Shown here in pieces: positions 1-8,546 of a stretch of DNA of 64,000 bases. Position 1 is the first letter of the stretch; each line of letters starts with the position of its first letter. Both the position numbers and the translations under genes were made by a program. Under the pieces are notes generated by a model. It was not told the origin of the DNA, made no database searches, and was given only the letters and a program-made list of their open reading frames with translations. The DNA is from CAWGLW01 sp963823525 (lineage in GTDB: Bacteria > Pseudomonadota > Gammaproteobacteria > Steroidobacterales > Steroidobacteraceae): positions 1,806,593-1,870,592 of the forward strand of contig CAWGLW010000006.1 of the NCBI GenBank assembly GCA_963823525.1, written 5' to 3'.

Positions 1-1353
1 GCGCTCAACGGTGGCAGCCTGCTGGTGCAGGCGATTGCCCGGCAGGCCCCGTGCACGGCAGCACCGATCGCCGGCGACCAGCCGCCCAGGATCAAGCGCT
101 GCGCGGAACTGGGTCTCGTGGTGCCAACGACCCTGGATGCCGGCGCACTGGCTGAGTCAACGAGTCGGCTGGCGAAGGACGATACTGAAAGAGCGGCAAT
201 GCGCGCGCGCCTGGCCGCCCTGGCGCTGGGCAACGGGCTGGATGTGGCGGTAGAGGCGGTCGGCCGACTGTTGCCTCCGCGACTGCCGAAGCCGGCGGCG
301 CGTTGCGATGGACCGGACCGCCCACTGCGCCTGATGCACGTGATCCTCTCCAGTGGCTTCGCCGGTTCGGAGCGCGCCGTTGCCGAATTCTGCAATGCCA
401 CTGTGTCGGAGCACGACGTCGCGGTCGTGCTGCGGCGCGATCACCGCAGTCCTGGCGGCGCGAGCATTCGCGATCAACTGGTGGACGCCGTCGAGGTCAT
501 CGAGGTGCCACCACTGCTCGGTACGCGGTCCGCGCTCGAGCAGGCGATCGAGCGCTGGCAGCCCGACGTCGTGCACACGCACCTGCGGCGCGGCACCCGC
601 TACGTCTCGCAGATGAGTGCGCCGACCATACATTTCTGCACGCTTCACCTGTCGCTGAACGGGCCGCATTTTCTCCACTCGGACGGGCTCGTCTGTATTT
701 CGCATTGGCAGGAACAGACACTACCGGCCGACTATGCGGGCGAGGTCTTTCTGATTCCGAATTCACTGGTTCCGCAGCCGCGCATCGATGACGCGCGCCG
801 TCGTGAGCTGCGCAGCCAACTCGGTGCGGGCGATGACGATTTCCTGGTCGGCGGAGTGGGCCGCCTGACGCCCAGCAAGGGATTCGATGTCCTGATCCGC
901 GCTTTTCGACAGGCGCGACTGCCCGGCGCGAAGCTCGCGATCATCGGCGAGGGGCGTTCGCGCCAGGCACTGGAAAGACTGGGGGCTGGCGACGTCATCT
1001 TCGCCGGCTACCGAAACGACGCGAAGGATTGCTTCCAGGCCTTCGACTTGTTCGTCTGCCCGTCGCGCTACGAGCCTTTCGGTCGCGTGATCGTGGAAGC
1101 ACTGGACGGTGGCGTGCCGGTGATCGCCACCGATGCGCTGGGACCCAGCGACATCGCCCGCCGCTACCCGATCGAGCTCGTGCCCGTTGAGAATATCAGC
1201 GCCCTGGCCACGGCCTTGCGTCGTGCCTTTGAATGCTCGCCTCATCGGATCGATGTGGATCTCTCCGAGTTTCACATCGACCGGGTCGTCGAGCGGACTT
1301 TGCAGGCGTACCGCCGGTTGCTTCGCGAGGAGCGGCGGCTCAAAGCCGGCTGA
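1..1353 (+). CDS. Glycosyltransferase, apparent tandem GT-B fusion (5' end outside window)
   Basis: The frame is open from the first base, so the gene begins upstream; about 450 residues are visible. The first ~90 visible residues resemble the C-terminal half of a GT-B glycosyltransferase (NGGS, then APIAGDQP). A second, complete GT4-type unit starts near base 331 (LMHVILSSGFAGSERA). Its donor-binding half has GVGRLTPSKGFDVLI, IIGEGR and the E-x7-E region SRYEPFGRVIVEAL. The protein probably transfers sugars to a cell-surface glycan; donor and acceptor cannot be read from sequence. The 3' end overlaps the convergent hemL by 14 bp. GT4 assignment is firm; the two-domain reading is inference from the visible part. 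Confidence 0.8.
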   Translation, partial: ALNGGSLLVQAIARQAPCTAAPIAGDQPPRIKRCAELGLVVPTTLDAGALAESTSRLAKDDTERAAMRARLAALALGNGLDVAVEAVGRLLPPRLPKPAARCDGPDRPLRLMHVILSSGFAGSERAVAEFCNATVSEHDVAVVLRRDHRSPGGASIRDQLVDAVEVIEVPPLLGTRSALEQAIERWQPDVVHTHLRRGTRYVSQMSAPTIHFCTLHLSLNGPHFLHSDGLVCISHWQEQTLPADYAGEVFLIPNSLVPQPRIDDARRRELRSQLGAGDDDFLVGGVGRLTPSKGFDVLIRAFRQARLPGAKLAIIGEGRSRQALERLGAGDVIFAGYRNDAKDCFQAFDLFVCPSRYEPFGRVIVEALDGGVPVIATDALGPSDIARRYPIELVPVENISALATALRRAFECSPHRIDVDLSEFHIDRVVERTLQAYRRLLREERRLKAG

Positions 1354-2608
1354 AGACCCGCCCTGCCGCGGCGACCGTGGCGTCGATATCGGCATCACTG
1401 TGCGCGGCGGAAATGAATCCGGCTTCGAACGCGGACGGTGCCAGGTAGACGCCCTCGGCCAGCATGCCGTGAAAGAACTTCTTGAAGCGATCCACGTCAC
1501 AGGCGGTGGTACCGGCGAACGACGTCACGGTGGGCGCTTCGGTGAAGAAAATCCCGAACATCCCGCAGACGTGGTTGGTCGCCAGCGGCACACTGGCGGT
1601 GGCCGCCGCATCGGCGAGCCCGTCAACCAGCCTCGCGGTGGCACGGTGCAGGCGATCGTGAAAGCCGGGCGCGGAAAGCCCTTCCAACGTCGCCAGGCCT
1701 GCGGCCATCGCAATCGGATTACCGGACAGCGTACCAGCCTGGTAGACCGGGCCGAGTGGCGCAATGCACTCCATGATGTCCCGACGCCCGCCAAACGCGC
1801 CCACCGGCATGCCGCCTCCGACGATCTTGCCAAGCGTCGTGAGGTCCGGCGTGACGCCATAGAGTTCCTGGGCACCGCCGCGAGCCACGCGGAAGCCGGT
1901 CATGACTTCATCGAAAATCAGCACCGTGCCGGCGCGGGTGCATTCGTCTCGCAGGCATTCGAGGAAACCGGGCACGGGCGGTATGCAGTTCATGTTGCCG
2001 GCCACCGGCTCGACGATGACACAGGCGATTTCCTCGCCCATCCGGGCGAAAGCGTCGCGAACCTGTTCGGCGTCGTTGTAGCCCAGCGTTATCGTGTGCG
2101 CGGCAAACTCGGGCGGAACCCCGGGCGAGGTGGGTACACCGAGTGTCAGCGCGCCGGAACCCGCCTTGACCAGCAGCGAGTCCGAATGACCGTGGTAACA
2201 GCCCTCGAACTTGATGATCTTGCTGCGACTCGTGAACCCGCGTGCAAGGCGTATCGCGCTCATCGTTGCCTCGGTACCCGAACTGACCATGCGCACGAGG
2301 TCCATCGATGGCACCAGCTCGATCACCTTGCGGGCCACCACGGTCTCGATTTCTGTCGGTGCGCCGAAGGACAGCCCGTTGACCGCGGCTTCCTGCACCG
2401 CGCGAATCACGTCGGGCTGCGCGTGGCCGAGCACCATCGGGCCCCATGAGCCCACGTAATCAATGTATTGCCGGTCATCGGACGACCAGACGTAGGGGCC
2501 GCGGGCTTTCCTGATGAAAACCGGCTCACCGCCAACGCCATGGAACGCGCGGACCGGGGAGTTGACCCCACCGGGGATGTATTTGCAGGCTTCGGTGTAA
2601 AGACTCAC
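1340..2608 (-). CDS. hemL: Glutamate-1-semialdehyde 2,1-aminomutase
   Basis: PLP enzyme that converts glutamate-1-semialdehyde to 5-aminolevulinate, the last step of the C5 route to tetrapyrroles, in the cytosol. The 422 residues match the usual family length. Visible marks are the N-terminal IPGGVNSPVRAF, the SSGTEA phosphate-binding segment, FDEVMTGFR, and the PLP lysine in TLGKIVGGGMPVGAFGG. The start is GTG at 2608; the N terminus is a few residues shorter than in E. coli but keeps the conserved IPGGVNSP block. It is convergent with the glycosyltransferase and divergent from crcB, so it is probably its own transcription unit. Confidence 0.97.
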   Translation of the reverse strand: MSLYTEACKYIPGGVNSPVRAFHGVGGEPVFIRKARGPYVWSSDDRQYIDYVGSWGPMVLGHAQPDVIRAVQEAAVNGLSFGAPTEIETVVARKVIELVPSMDLVRMVSSGTEATMSAIRLARGFTSRSKIIKFEGCYHGHSDSLLVKAGSGALTLGVPTSPGVPPEFAAHTITLGYNDAEQVRDAFARMGEEIACVIVEPVAGNMNCIPPVPGFLECLRDECTRAGTVLIFDEVMTGFRVARGGAQELYGVTPDLTTLGKIVGGGMPVGAFGGRRDIMECIAPLGPVYQAGTLSGNPIAMAAGLATLEGLSAPGFHDRLHRATARLVDGLADAAATASVPLATNHVCGMFGIFFTEAPTVTSFAGTTACDVDRFKKFFHGMLAEGVYLAPSAFEAGFISAAHSDADIDATVAAAGRVFSRL

Positions 2609-2738
2609 GAAAAGGCTCCGCGCCGGGTCAAAAGGGCCGCTAGTCTAGCAGGGCCGACGTCGGCGCCCGTAACATGACCGTGTCCCGCCGGATTCGGGCG
2701 GCCGTCGAGCCCGACTGATCAAGACACGAGGAGCTGCC

Positions 2739-3137
2739 GTGACATCGACGCCTTTGACTTACCTGATGGCCATGCTCGGCAGTGCCATCGGCGGCGGAAG
2801 CCGTCTATGGGTTTCCACGCTGGTGGCAAGGACGCATGGCGTGGAGTTTCCGTGGGGCACGCTGGCTGTCAACGTGCTCGGTTGCCTGGTGGTGGGCATG
2901 CTCGGCGCGTTAATGGCACCGACCGGCCCCTGGCACGACGTCGGCGAGCTTCGCGTTTTTCTGGTCGTCGGATTGCTCGGTGGCTTCACCACGTTTTCGG
3001 CATTTTCGCTCGAAGCGGTCATGCTGGTGCAGCGCGGGCAGTGGGGGGCCGCGATTGCCTACGTGGGCCTGTCCATGCTGCTGTGCCTGCTTGCAGCGGC
3101 GATCGCATTCGCGGCCATGCAGGCCGCGCTGCGTTGA
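2739..3137 (+). CDS. crcB: Fluoride-specific ion channel CrcB/Fluc
   Basis: Small four-helix membrane protein that dimerises into a channel exporting fluoride from the cytoplasm. At 132 residues it is full length. Family marks are GGGSRLW near the N terminus, GTLAVNVLGC in helix 2 and GLLGGFTTFSAFSLE in helix 3, the last carrying the conserved Phe/Thr/Ser track. The start is GTG at 2739, preceded by GAGGAG at 2729-2734. No fluoride riboswitch could be recognised in the 130 bp upstream. It stands alone between divergent hemL and convergent TraB/GumN. Confidence 0.95.
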   Translation: MTSTPLTYLMAMLGSAIGGGSRLWVSTLVARTHGVEFPWGTLAVNVLGCLVVGMLGALMAPTGPWHDVGELRVFLVVGLLGGFTTFSAFSLEAVMLVQRGQWGAAIAYVGLSMLLCLLAAAIAFAAMQAALR

Positions 3138-3152
3138 GCCCGGCGTCGGCGA

Positions 3153-4034
3153 CTAACGCTGGGTAACCTTGTGGCCGCGTTGCTCGAGAAGCTCCACGAC
3201 ACTGTTTTTGCCCACCAGGTGCAGTGCACCGACCACGACCAGGTAGTCATCGGGATCGTCCAGCAGGTCGATCAGCGAATCGACCCAGGCGCGGTTGCGA
3301 TCCTCAGTCAGCGGTCGATACAGTTCCGGGAAATCTTCGTATTCCCTGGACAGCAGCCGCGCCAGCGAATCGGAATCGCCGCTCTGCCATGCGCTGAGCA
3401 GCTCGTCGAGCTGTTCATCAAGGTTTTCCGAGTCCTCCAGCGTCATGACCAGGAACCGCTTTTGCAGCGGCAACGGCAGGTTGGAGAGAATCGCGAACTG
3501 CTGTTCGGCAGTCTCCAGACCGTGTATCGGTTTTCCGTCGGCGATCGCCCGTGCGGCGATGGTCTGCTCCACACCGAGATCCGGGGAGAATCCGCGCCGG
3601 GTCAGTTCCAGCTGAAGCAGTGTCGTCGCGATGAACCAGGGCGCGAACCGGTCGAACAACTCCAGGTCGAGTCCCGACTGACGCGCGCGGGTGTTGATCG
3701 CGGCGTAGTCCGGCCCCAGTACCGAGCGGAGACTCTCGCCTTCGGGTAGCAGAGCCATTTGCTGCATCAGTCCAAGCAGGGACAAAGGATCGCCGCTCAG
3801 CACGTCGTCCATGTCGATTTCCATCACCAGCTGTTCTGCGTCGAGGTAGGCATCCTCGGCGACTTGCGGCAGGCCCTCGTCGTCCGCCCGCAGCACGTGG
3901 ATCGAACCGAGCAGATAGACGGTGTTCTGCGTGCCCTCAACGGTCCACAATGCGTGCCGGTCACGTGCGCCGGCCCCGGCGGGGAACAGGCAAACGGTCA
4001 TTGCCGCACTGGCTAGCAGCACGCGCCGTTTCAC
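3153..4034 (-). CDS. TraB/GumN family protein, exported
   Basis: A 293-residue protein of the TraB/GumN family. It has an N-terminal signal peptide (MKRRVLLASAAMTVCLFPAGAGA), so it probably acts in the periplasm. The family's two conserved blocks are present: LLGSIHVLRADD near the N terminus and VVGALHLVGKNSVVELL near the C terminus. Members are suspected metal-dependent hydrolases, but no reaction is established, so no substrate is assigned. The GTG start at 4034 overlaps the cpdA stop (GTGA), indicating co-transcription and translational coupling with cpdA. Confidence 0.85.
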   Translation of the reverse strand: MKRRVLLASAAMTVCLFPAGAGARDRHALWTVEGTQNTVYLLGSIHVLRADDEGLPQVAEDAYLDAEQLVMEIDMDDVLSGDPLSLLGLMQQMALLPEGESLRSVLGPDYAAINTRARQSGLDLELFDRFAPWFIATTLLQLELTRRGFSPDLGVEQTIAARAIADGKPIHGLETAEQQFAILSNLPLPLQKRFLVMTLEDSENLDEQLDELLSAWQSGDSDSLARLLSREYEDFPELYRPLTEDRNRAWVDSLIDLLDDPDDYLVVVGALHLVGKNSVVELLEQRGHKVTQR

Positions 4035-4798
4035 TCGGCCTCCTCCTCGAGCCAGATGACCTCAGTGGCGATTCCGCCATCGTCCTGCAGGTCGATCACG
4101 CGGTAGCCGGGGGGGCGTTCGTCCGTAACAAAATTCGGCTCGCGCGGTTTGAACTGCATGGAGGTTGCCGGCGTACACATCAGCCGCACGGCGCCGCGGT
4201 AAACATCAAGCGCCTGGTGGGCATGCCCCCAGGCAATGCCGCGCACGTTCGAATGCCCGTCGATGATGCGCATAAACGCTTCCGCGTCCTGCAGGCCGAG
4301 AGAGTCGAGCGCGGCGGAATCCATTGCAATCGGTGGGTGGTGCAGACACACGAGTACGTGCTGGTCCTCGTTCGCCCGCAGCGTCCGGCGCAGCGACTCG
4401 AGTTGCTCCTGGCCAAGCCGACCTTCGCCGTCGAACGACTCCGCAAACCAGGTTTCGAGCATGACGAGGGTCCAGCCGGCAATCCGGCGGCTTCCGCCGA
4501 CCTGGAATGGTGCGCTCCCGAGCTGCGCCCGCAGTTCGTCCGGCAGGTCGTGGTTGCCCGGGATCAGCAGGACCGGCGCATCGAGCCTGCGGACTCTTTC
4601 ACCGAGCCGCTCGTACGCCGCCGGGTCGTCGCTGACCAGGTCGCCGGTCACCGCGACGACATCGGCTGGCAGCTTGTAACGTTGCGCGTGGCCGATGCAG
4701 GCCGAAAGGCCCGGGAGGCTCGCCACACCCCGGATTTGACCGCGCGGGTCCGCGAACAGGTGTGTGTCGGTAAACTGAAGCAGTCTCAGGGTATTCAT
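4031..4798 (-). CDS. cpdA: 3',5'-cyclic AMP phosphodiesterase (CpdA-type calcineurin-fold)
   Basis: Class III cyclic-nucleotide phosphodiesterase, expected to hydrolyse cAMP to AMP and damp CRP signalling. The 255 residues carry all metal-binding motifs of the metallophosphoesterase fold in order: TDTHLF (D-x-H), GDLVSDD, PGNHD, LHHPP and GHAH. The first lines (LLQFTDTHLFAD..G.IRGV) resemble CpdA/Icc rather than other members. It is the first gene of a two-gene unit with the TraB/GumN gene and is divergent from the O-methyltransferase. Substrate is inferred from family resemblance. Confidence 0.88.
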   Translation of the reverse strand: MNTLRLLQFTDTHLFADPRGQIRGVASLPGLSACIGHAQRYKLPADVVAVTGDLVSDDPAAYERLGERVRRLDAPVLLIPGNHDLPDELRAQLGSAPFQVGGSRRIAGWTLVMLETWFAESFDGEGRLGQEQLESLRRTLRANEDQHVLVCLHHPPIAMDSAALDSLGLQDAEAFMRIIDGHSNVRGIAWGHAHQALDVYRGAVRLMCTPATSMQFKPREPNFVTDERPPGYRVIDLQDDGGIATEVIWLEEEAE

Positions 4799-4890
4799 TG
4801 ATGCGCTTCGTCAGCTGGTGAAACGGCCGGCGACCGGGCGGAGCACTCCGCTGCGATCATCTCAGAATTGACTCATGACGGGGTAACAGC

Positions 4891-5556
4891 ATGTCAAATC
4901 GTTCGATTTCGCTAACCGATTCACTTTACGAGTACATGCTCTCGATCTCACTGCGCGAGCCCGAACTGCTCCTGCGGTTGCGCGAGCAGACCGCGCGGGG
5001 GGAGGCTGCCGGTATGCAGATCTCGCCCGAGCAGGGCCAGTTCATGGCCTTGCTGGTCAAGCTCACCGGTGCGAAGCGTTGCCTCGAGGTCGGTGTATTC
5101 ACCGGCTACTCCTCGCTGGTGACAGCGCTGGCGCTGCCCGATGACGGTTGCATCATTGCCTGCGACGTCAGCGAGACATGGACGGCCATCGCGCGTCGTT
5201 TCTGGCGGGAAGCCGGCGTCGAACACAAGATCAATCTGCATTTGCGACCGGCACTCGAAACGCTCGATGAATTGATCGAGGCGGGCAGGACCGGACATTT
5301 CGACCTGGCTTTCATCGATGCCGACAAGGAACGCTACCTCGATTACTACGAGCGCTGCCTCAGGTTGCTGCGCTGTGGCGGACTGCTCGTGCTCGATAAC
5401 ACGCTCTGGTCCGGAAAGGTGGCGGACCCGGAAGTGTCCGATCCGGACACCGACGCAATCCGCCACCTCAACGAGACCCTGCACACGGATTCGCGCGTCG
5501 ATCTCAGCCTCGTACCGATCGGCGACGGGCTGACGCTGGCACGAAAACGCGGATAG
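4891..5556 (+). CDS. Class I SAM-dependent O-methyltransferase (caffeoyl-CoA OMT-like)
   Basis: 221-residue member of the cation-dependent O-methyltransferase 3 family. The SAM site reads EVGVFTGYSSL, and the metal/catalytic loop reads FIDADKERYLDYYERCL. The downstream VLDNTLWSGKV is also conserved. Bacterial members methylate small catechol-type or unknown substrates; nothing here identifies the target. It lies between cpdA (divergent) and ahcY (convergent, 13 bp apart). The neighbourhood of ahcY and metK fits a methyl-transfer theme but may be coincidental. Confidence 0.9.
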   Translation: MSNRSISLTDSLYEYMLSISLREPELLLRLREQTARGEAAGMQISPEQGQFMALLVKLTGAKRCLEVGVFTGYSSLVTALALPDDGCIIACDVSETWTAIARRFWREAGVEHKINLHLRPALETLDELIEAGRTGHFDLAFIDADKERYLDYYERCLRLLRCGGLLVLDNTLWSGKVADPEVSDPDTDAIRHLNETLHTDSRVDLSLVPIGDGLTLARKRG

Positions 5557-5569
5557 CGCCGGATCGGCG

Positions 5570-6988
5570 TCAGTACCGGTAATAGTCCGGCTTGTACGGG
5601 CCCTCCACCGGCACGCCAATGTAATCCGCCTGCTGCTGACTGAGCTGCGTCAGTTGCGCGCCAACCCTCGCCAGATGCAGCCGCGCCACCTTTTCATCCA
5701 GGTGTTTTGGCAGCACGTAGACTTGATTGCCGTACTGGCCCTCCTGCCGGAACAGCTCGATCTGGGCCAGCACCTGATTCGTGAACGAGTTCGACATCAC
5801 GAAGGACGGGTGGCCGGTCGCGCAGCCGAGATTCACGAGGCGGCCTTCGGCGAGGATGATCAGGCGCTTGCCGTCGGGGAAAATCACGTGGTCCACCTGC
5901 GGCTTGATGTTTTCCCACTCATATTGTCGCAGCGCGGCTATCTCGATCTCGCTGTCGAAGTGACCGATGTTGCAGACGATGGCCTGGTTCTTCATCCGTC
6001 GCATGTGATCGTGTGTGATCACGTTCAGGTTGCCGGTGGCCGTGACGAATATGTCCGCGTGCTCACAGGCTTCGTCCATCGTGACGACCCGAAAACCTTC
6101 CATCGCGGCCTGCAGCGCGCAGATCGGGTCGACTTCGGTCACCCAGACCTGTGCCGAGAGTCCTCGCAGCGATTCCGCCGAGCCTTTGCCGACATCGCCG
6201 TAACCGCACACGACGGCAACCTTGCCCGCGATCATCACGTCAGTCGCTCGCTTGATTGCATCGACCAGGGATTCACGGCAACCATACAGATTGTCGAATT
6301 TCGACTTGGTCACCGAGTCGTTGACATTGATCGCCGGGAACGGCAGCTCGCCCTTACGGGCAAACTCGTAGAGTCGGTGAACTCCGGTGGTGGTCTCCTC
6401 GGTCACGCCCTTGATCTCGGCGAGCCGGCGCGAATACCAGCCCGGCTGCGTCTCCAGGCGCTTGCGAATCGCCGCATACAATGCCTGCTCTTCTTCGTTG
6501 GTCGGATTGGCAATGACCCCGGGGTTTTTCTCGGCGCGGCTGCCGAGCATCAGCAGCAGGGTCGCATCGCCCCCGTCGTCGAGGATCATGTTGGCGTACT
6601 GGTCGCCCGGCCACTCGAAAATCCGGTGCGTGAACGCCCAGTAATCATCAAGCGACTCGCCCTTGAACGCGAACACCGGCGTGCCGGTCTTTGCGATCGC
6701 CGCCGCCGCATGGTCCTGCGTTGAGTAGATATTGCATGACGCCCAGCGCACTTCGGCGCCGAGCCGCTCCAGCGTTTCGATCAACATTGCCGTCTGGATG
6801 GTCATGTGCAGGGAGCCGGCGATGCGCGCGCCGGCCAGCGGTTGACGGTCGGCGTACTCGGCCTGCAGCGCGAGCAGCCCGGGCATTTCGGACTCGGCGA
6901 TGGACATTTCCCGGCGGCCCCAGTCGGCCAGCGACAGGTCCGCGACGACGTAGTCTTTGTCCGTCACGGGGGTAACGATAGCGTTCAT
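5570..6988 (-). CDS. ahcY: Adenosylhomocysteinase
   Basis: Hydrolyses S-adenosylhomocysteine to adenosine and homocysteine, removing the product inhibitor of methyltransferases; an NAD-dependent cytosolic tetramer. 472 residues with NDSVTKSKFDNLYGCRESL (active-site Lys/Asp region), the NAD-binding VVCGYGDVGKGSA, and the conserved C-terminal KPDYYRY. The ATG at 6988 is preferred over an in-frame TTG two codons upstream because AGAGGA lies just before it. An SAH riboswitch sits about 80 nt upstream, so expression should rise with SAH. metK lies upstream on the same strand. Confidence 0.98.
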   Translation of the reverse strand: MNAIVTPVTDKDYVVADLSLADWGRREMSIAESEMPGLLALQAEYADRQPLAGARIAGSLHMTIQTAMLIETLERLGAEVRWASCNIYSTQDHAAAAIAKTGTPVFAFKGESLDDYWAFTHRIFEWPGDQYANMILDDGGDATLLLMLGSRAEKNPGVIANPTNEEEQALYAAIRKRLETQPGWYSRRLAEIKGVTEETTTGVHRLYEFARKGELPFPAINVNDSVTKSKFDNLYGCRESLVDAIKRATDVMIAGKVAVVCGYGDVGKGSAESLRGLSAQVWVTEVDPICALQAAMEGFRVVTMDEACEHADIFVTATGNLNVITHDHMRRMKNQAIVCNIGHFDSEIEIAALRQYEWENIKPQVDHVIFPDGKRLIILAEGRLVNLGCATGHPSFVMSNSFTNQVLAQIELFRQEGQYGNQVYVLPKHLDEKVARLHLARVGAQLTQLSQQQADYIGVPVEGPYKPDYYRY

Positions 6989-7070
6989 TGGCAATCCTCT
7001 CGTTGATCGCGAAAGGTTCGGCGGGGGATCGATTACGGATTCGCTCGCCGGACCGGTACGCGGTGTCAGC

Positions 7071-7138
7071 GAGCGCAGTTTGACAGAGTCATTGTCTGAG
7101 CCTGGCGGGCAGGTGGCCCGTTGCAGCGCTCCTCAGAC
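7071..7138 (-). promoter_or_regulatory. SAH (S-adenosylhomocysteine) riboswitch upstream of ahcY
   Basis: Read on the minus strand, this leader holds the SAH-riboswitch signature GAGGAGCGCTGC followed by CCAGGCTC. P1 forms between GTCTGAG (7138-7132) and CTCAGAC (7100-7094). The pseudoknot arm GAGCGC (7131-7126) pairs with GCGCTC (7076-7071). Arrangement, conserved core and position before ahcY all agree with the known class, which switches its gene on when SAH accumulates. I see no clear terminator between aptamer and start codon, so the switching mode is not resolved. Confidence 0.9.
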
Positions 7139-7169
7139 GGTCCATACAGTTTGCCTGCCCGAACCCCGG

Positions 7170-7185
7170 CCCGGCAAGCGCCGGG
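7170..7185 (-). other. Short perfect hairpin downstream of metK
   Basis: CCCGGC, a 4-nt AAGC loop and GCCGGG form a perfect 6-bp stem about 20 nt after the metK stop and before the SAH riboswitch. No T-run follows on the minus strand, so it is not a convincing intrinsic terminator. It may protect the metK 3' end. Confidence 0.3.
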
Positions 7186-7205
7186 ACTGTGGTGCGGCAG
7201 CCAGG

Positions 7206-8432
<1,227 letters not shown>

Positions 8433-8546
8433 TTCCTGGTTTCCGGGCGTCTGGACGGCCCGAAAGTATAGCCGTATTGACCACGCCTTGGACCGAAGCG
8501 TTCAGGTAAGCGAAAATAGCGAACTCTCCAACAGGAGTGCAGATCA

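Noticed and set aside
2609..2738. Fluoride riboswitch before crcB
   Set aside because: The conserved fluoride-aptamer blocks could not be found in this 130-bp gap on the plus strand.
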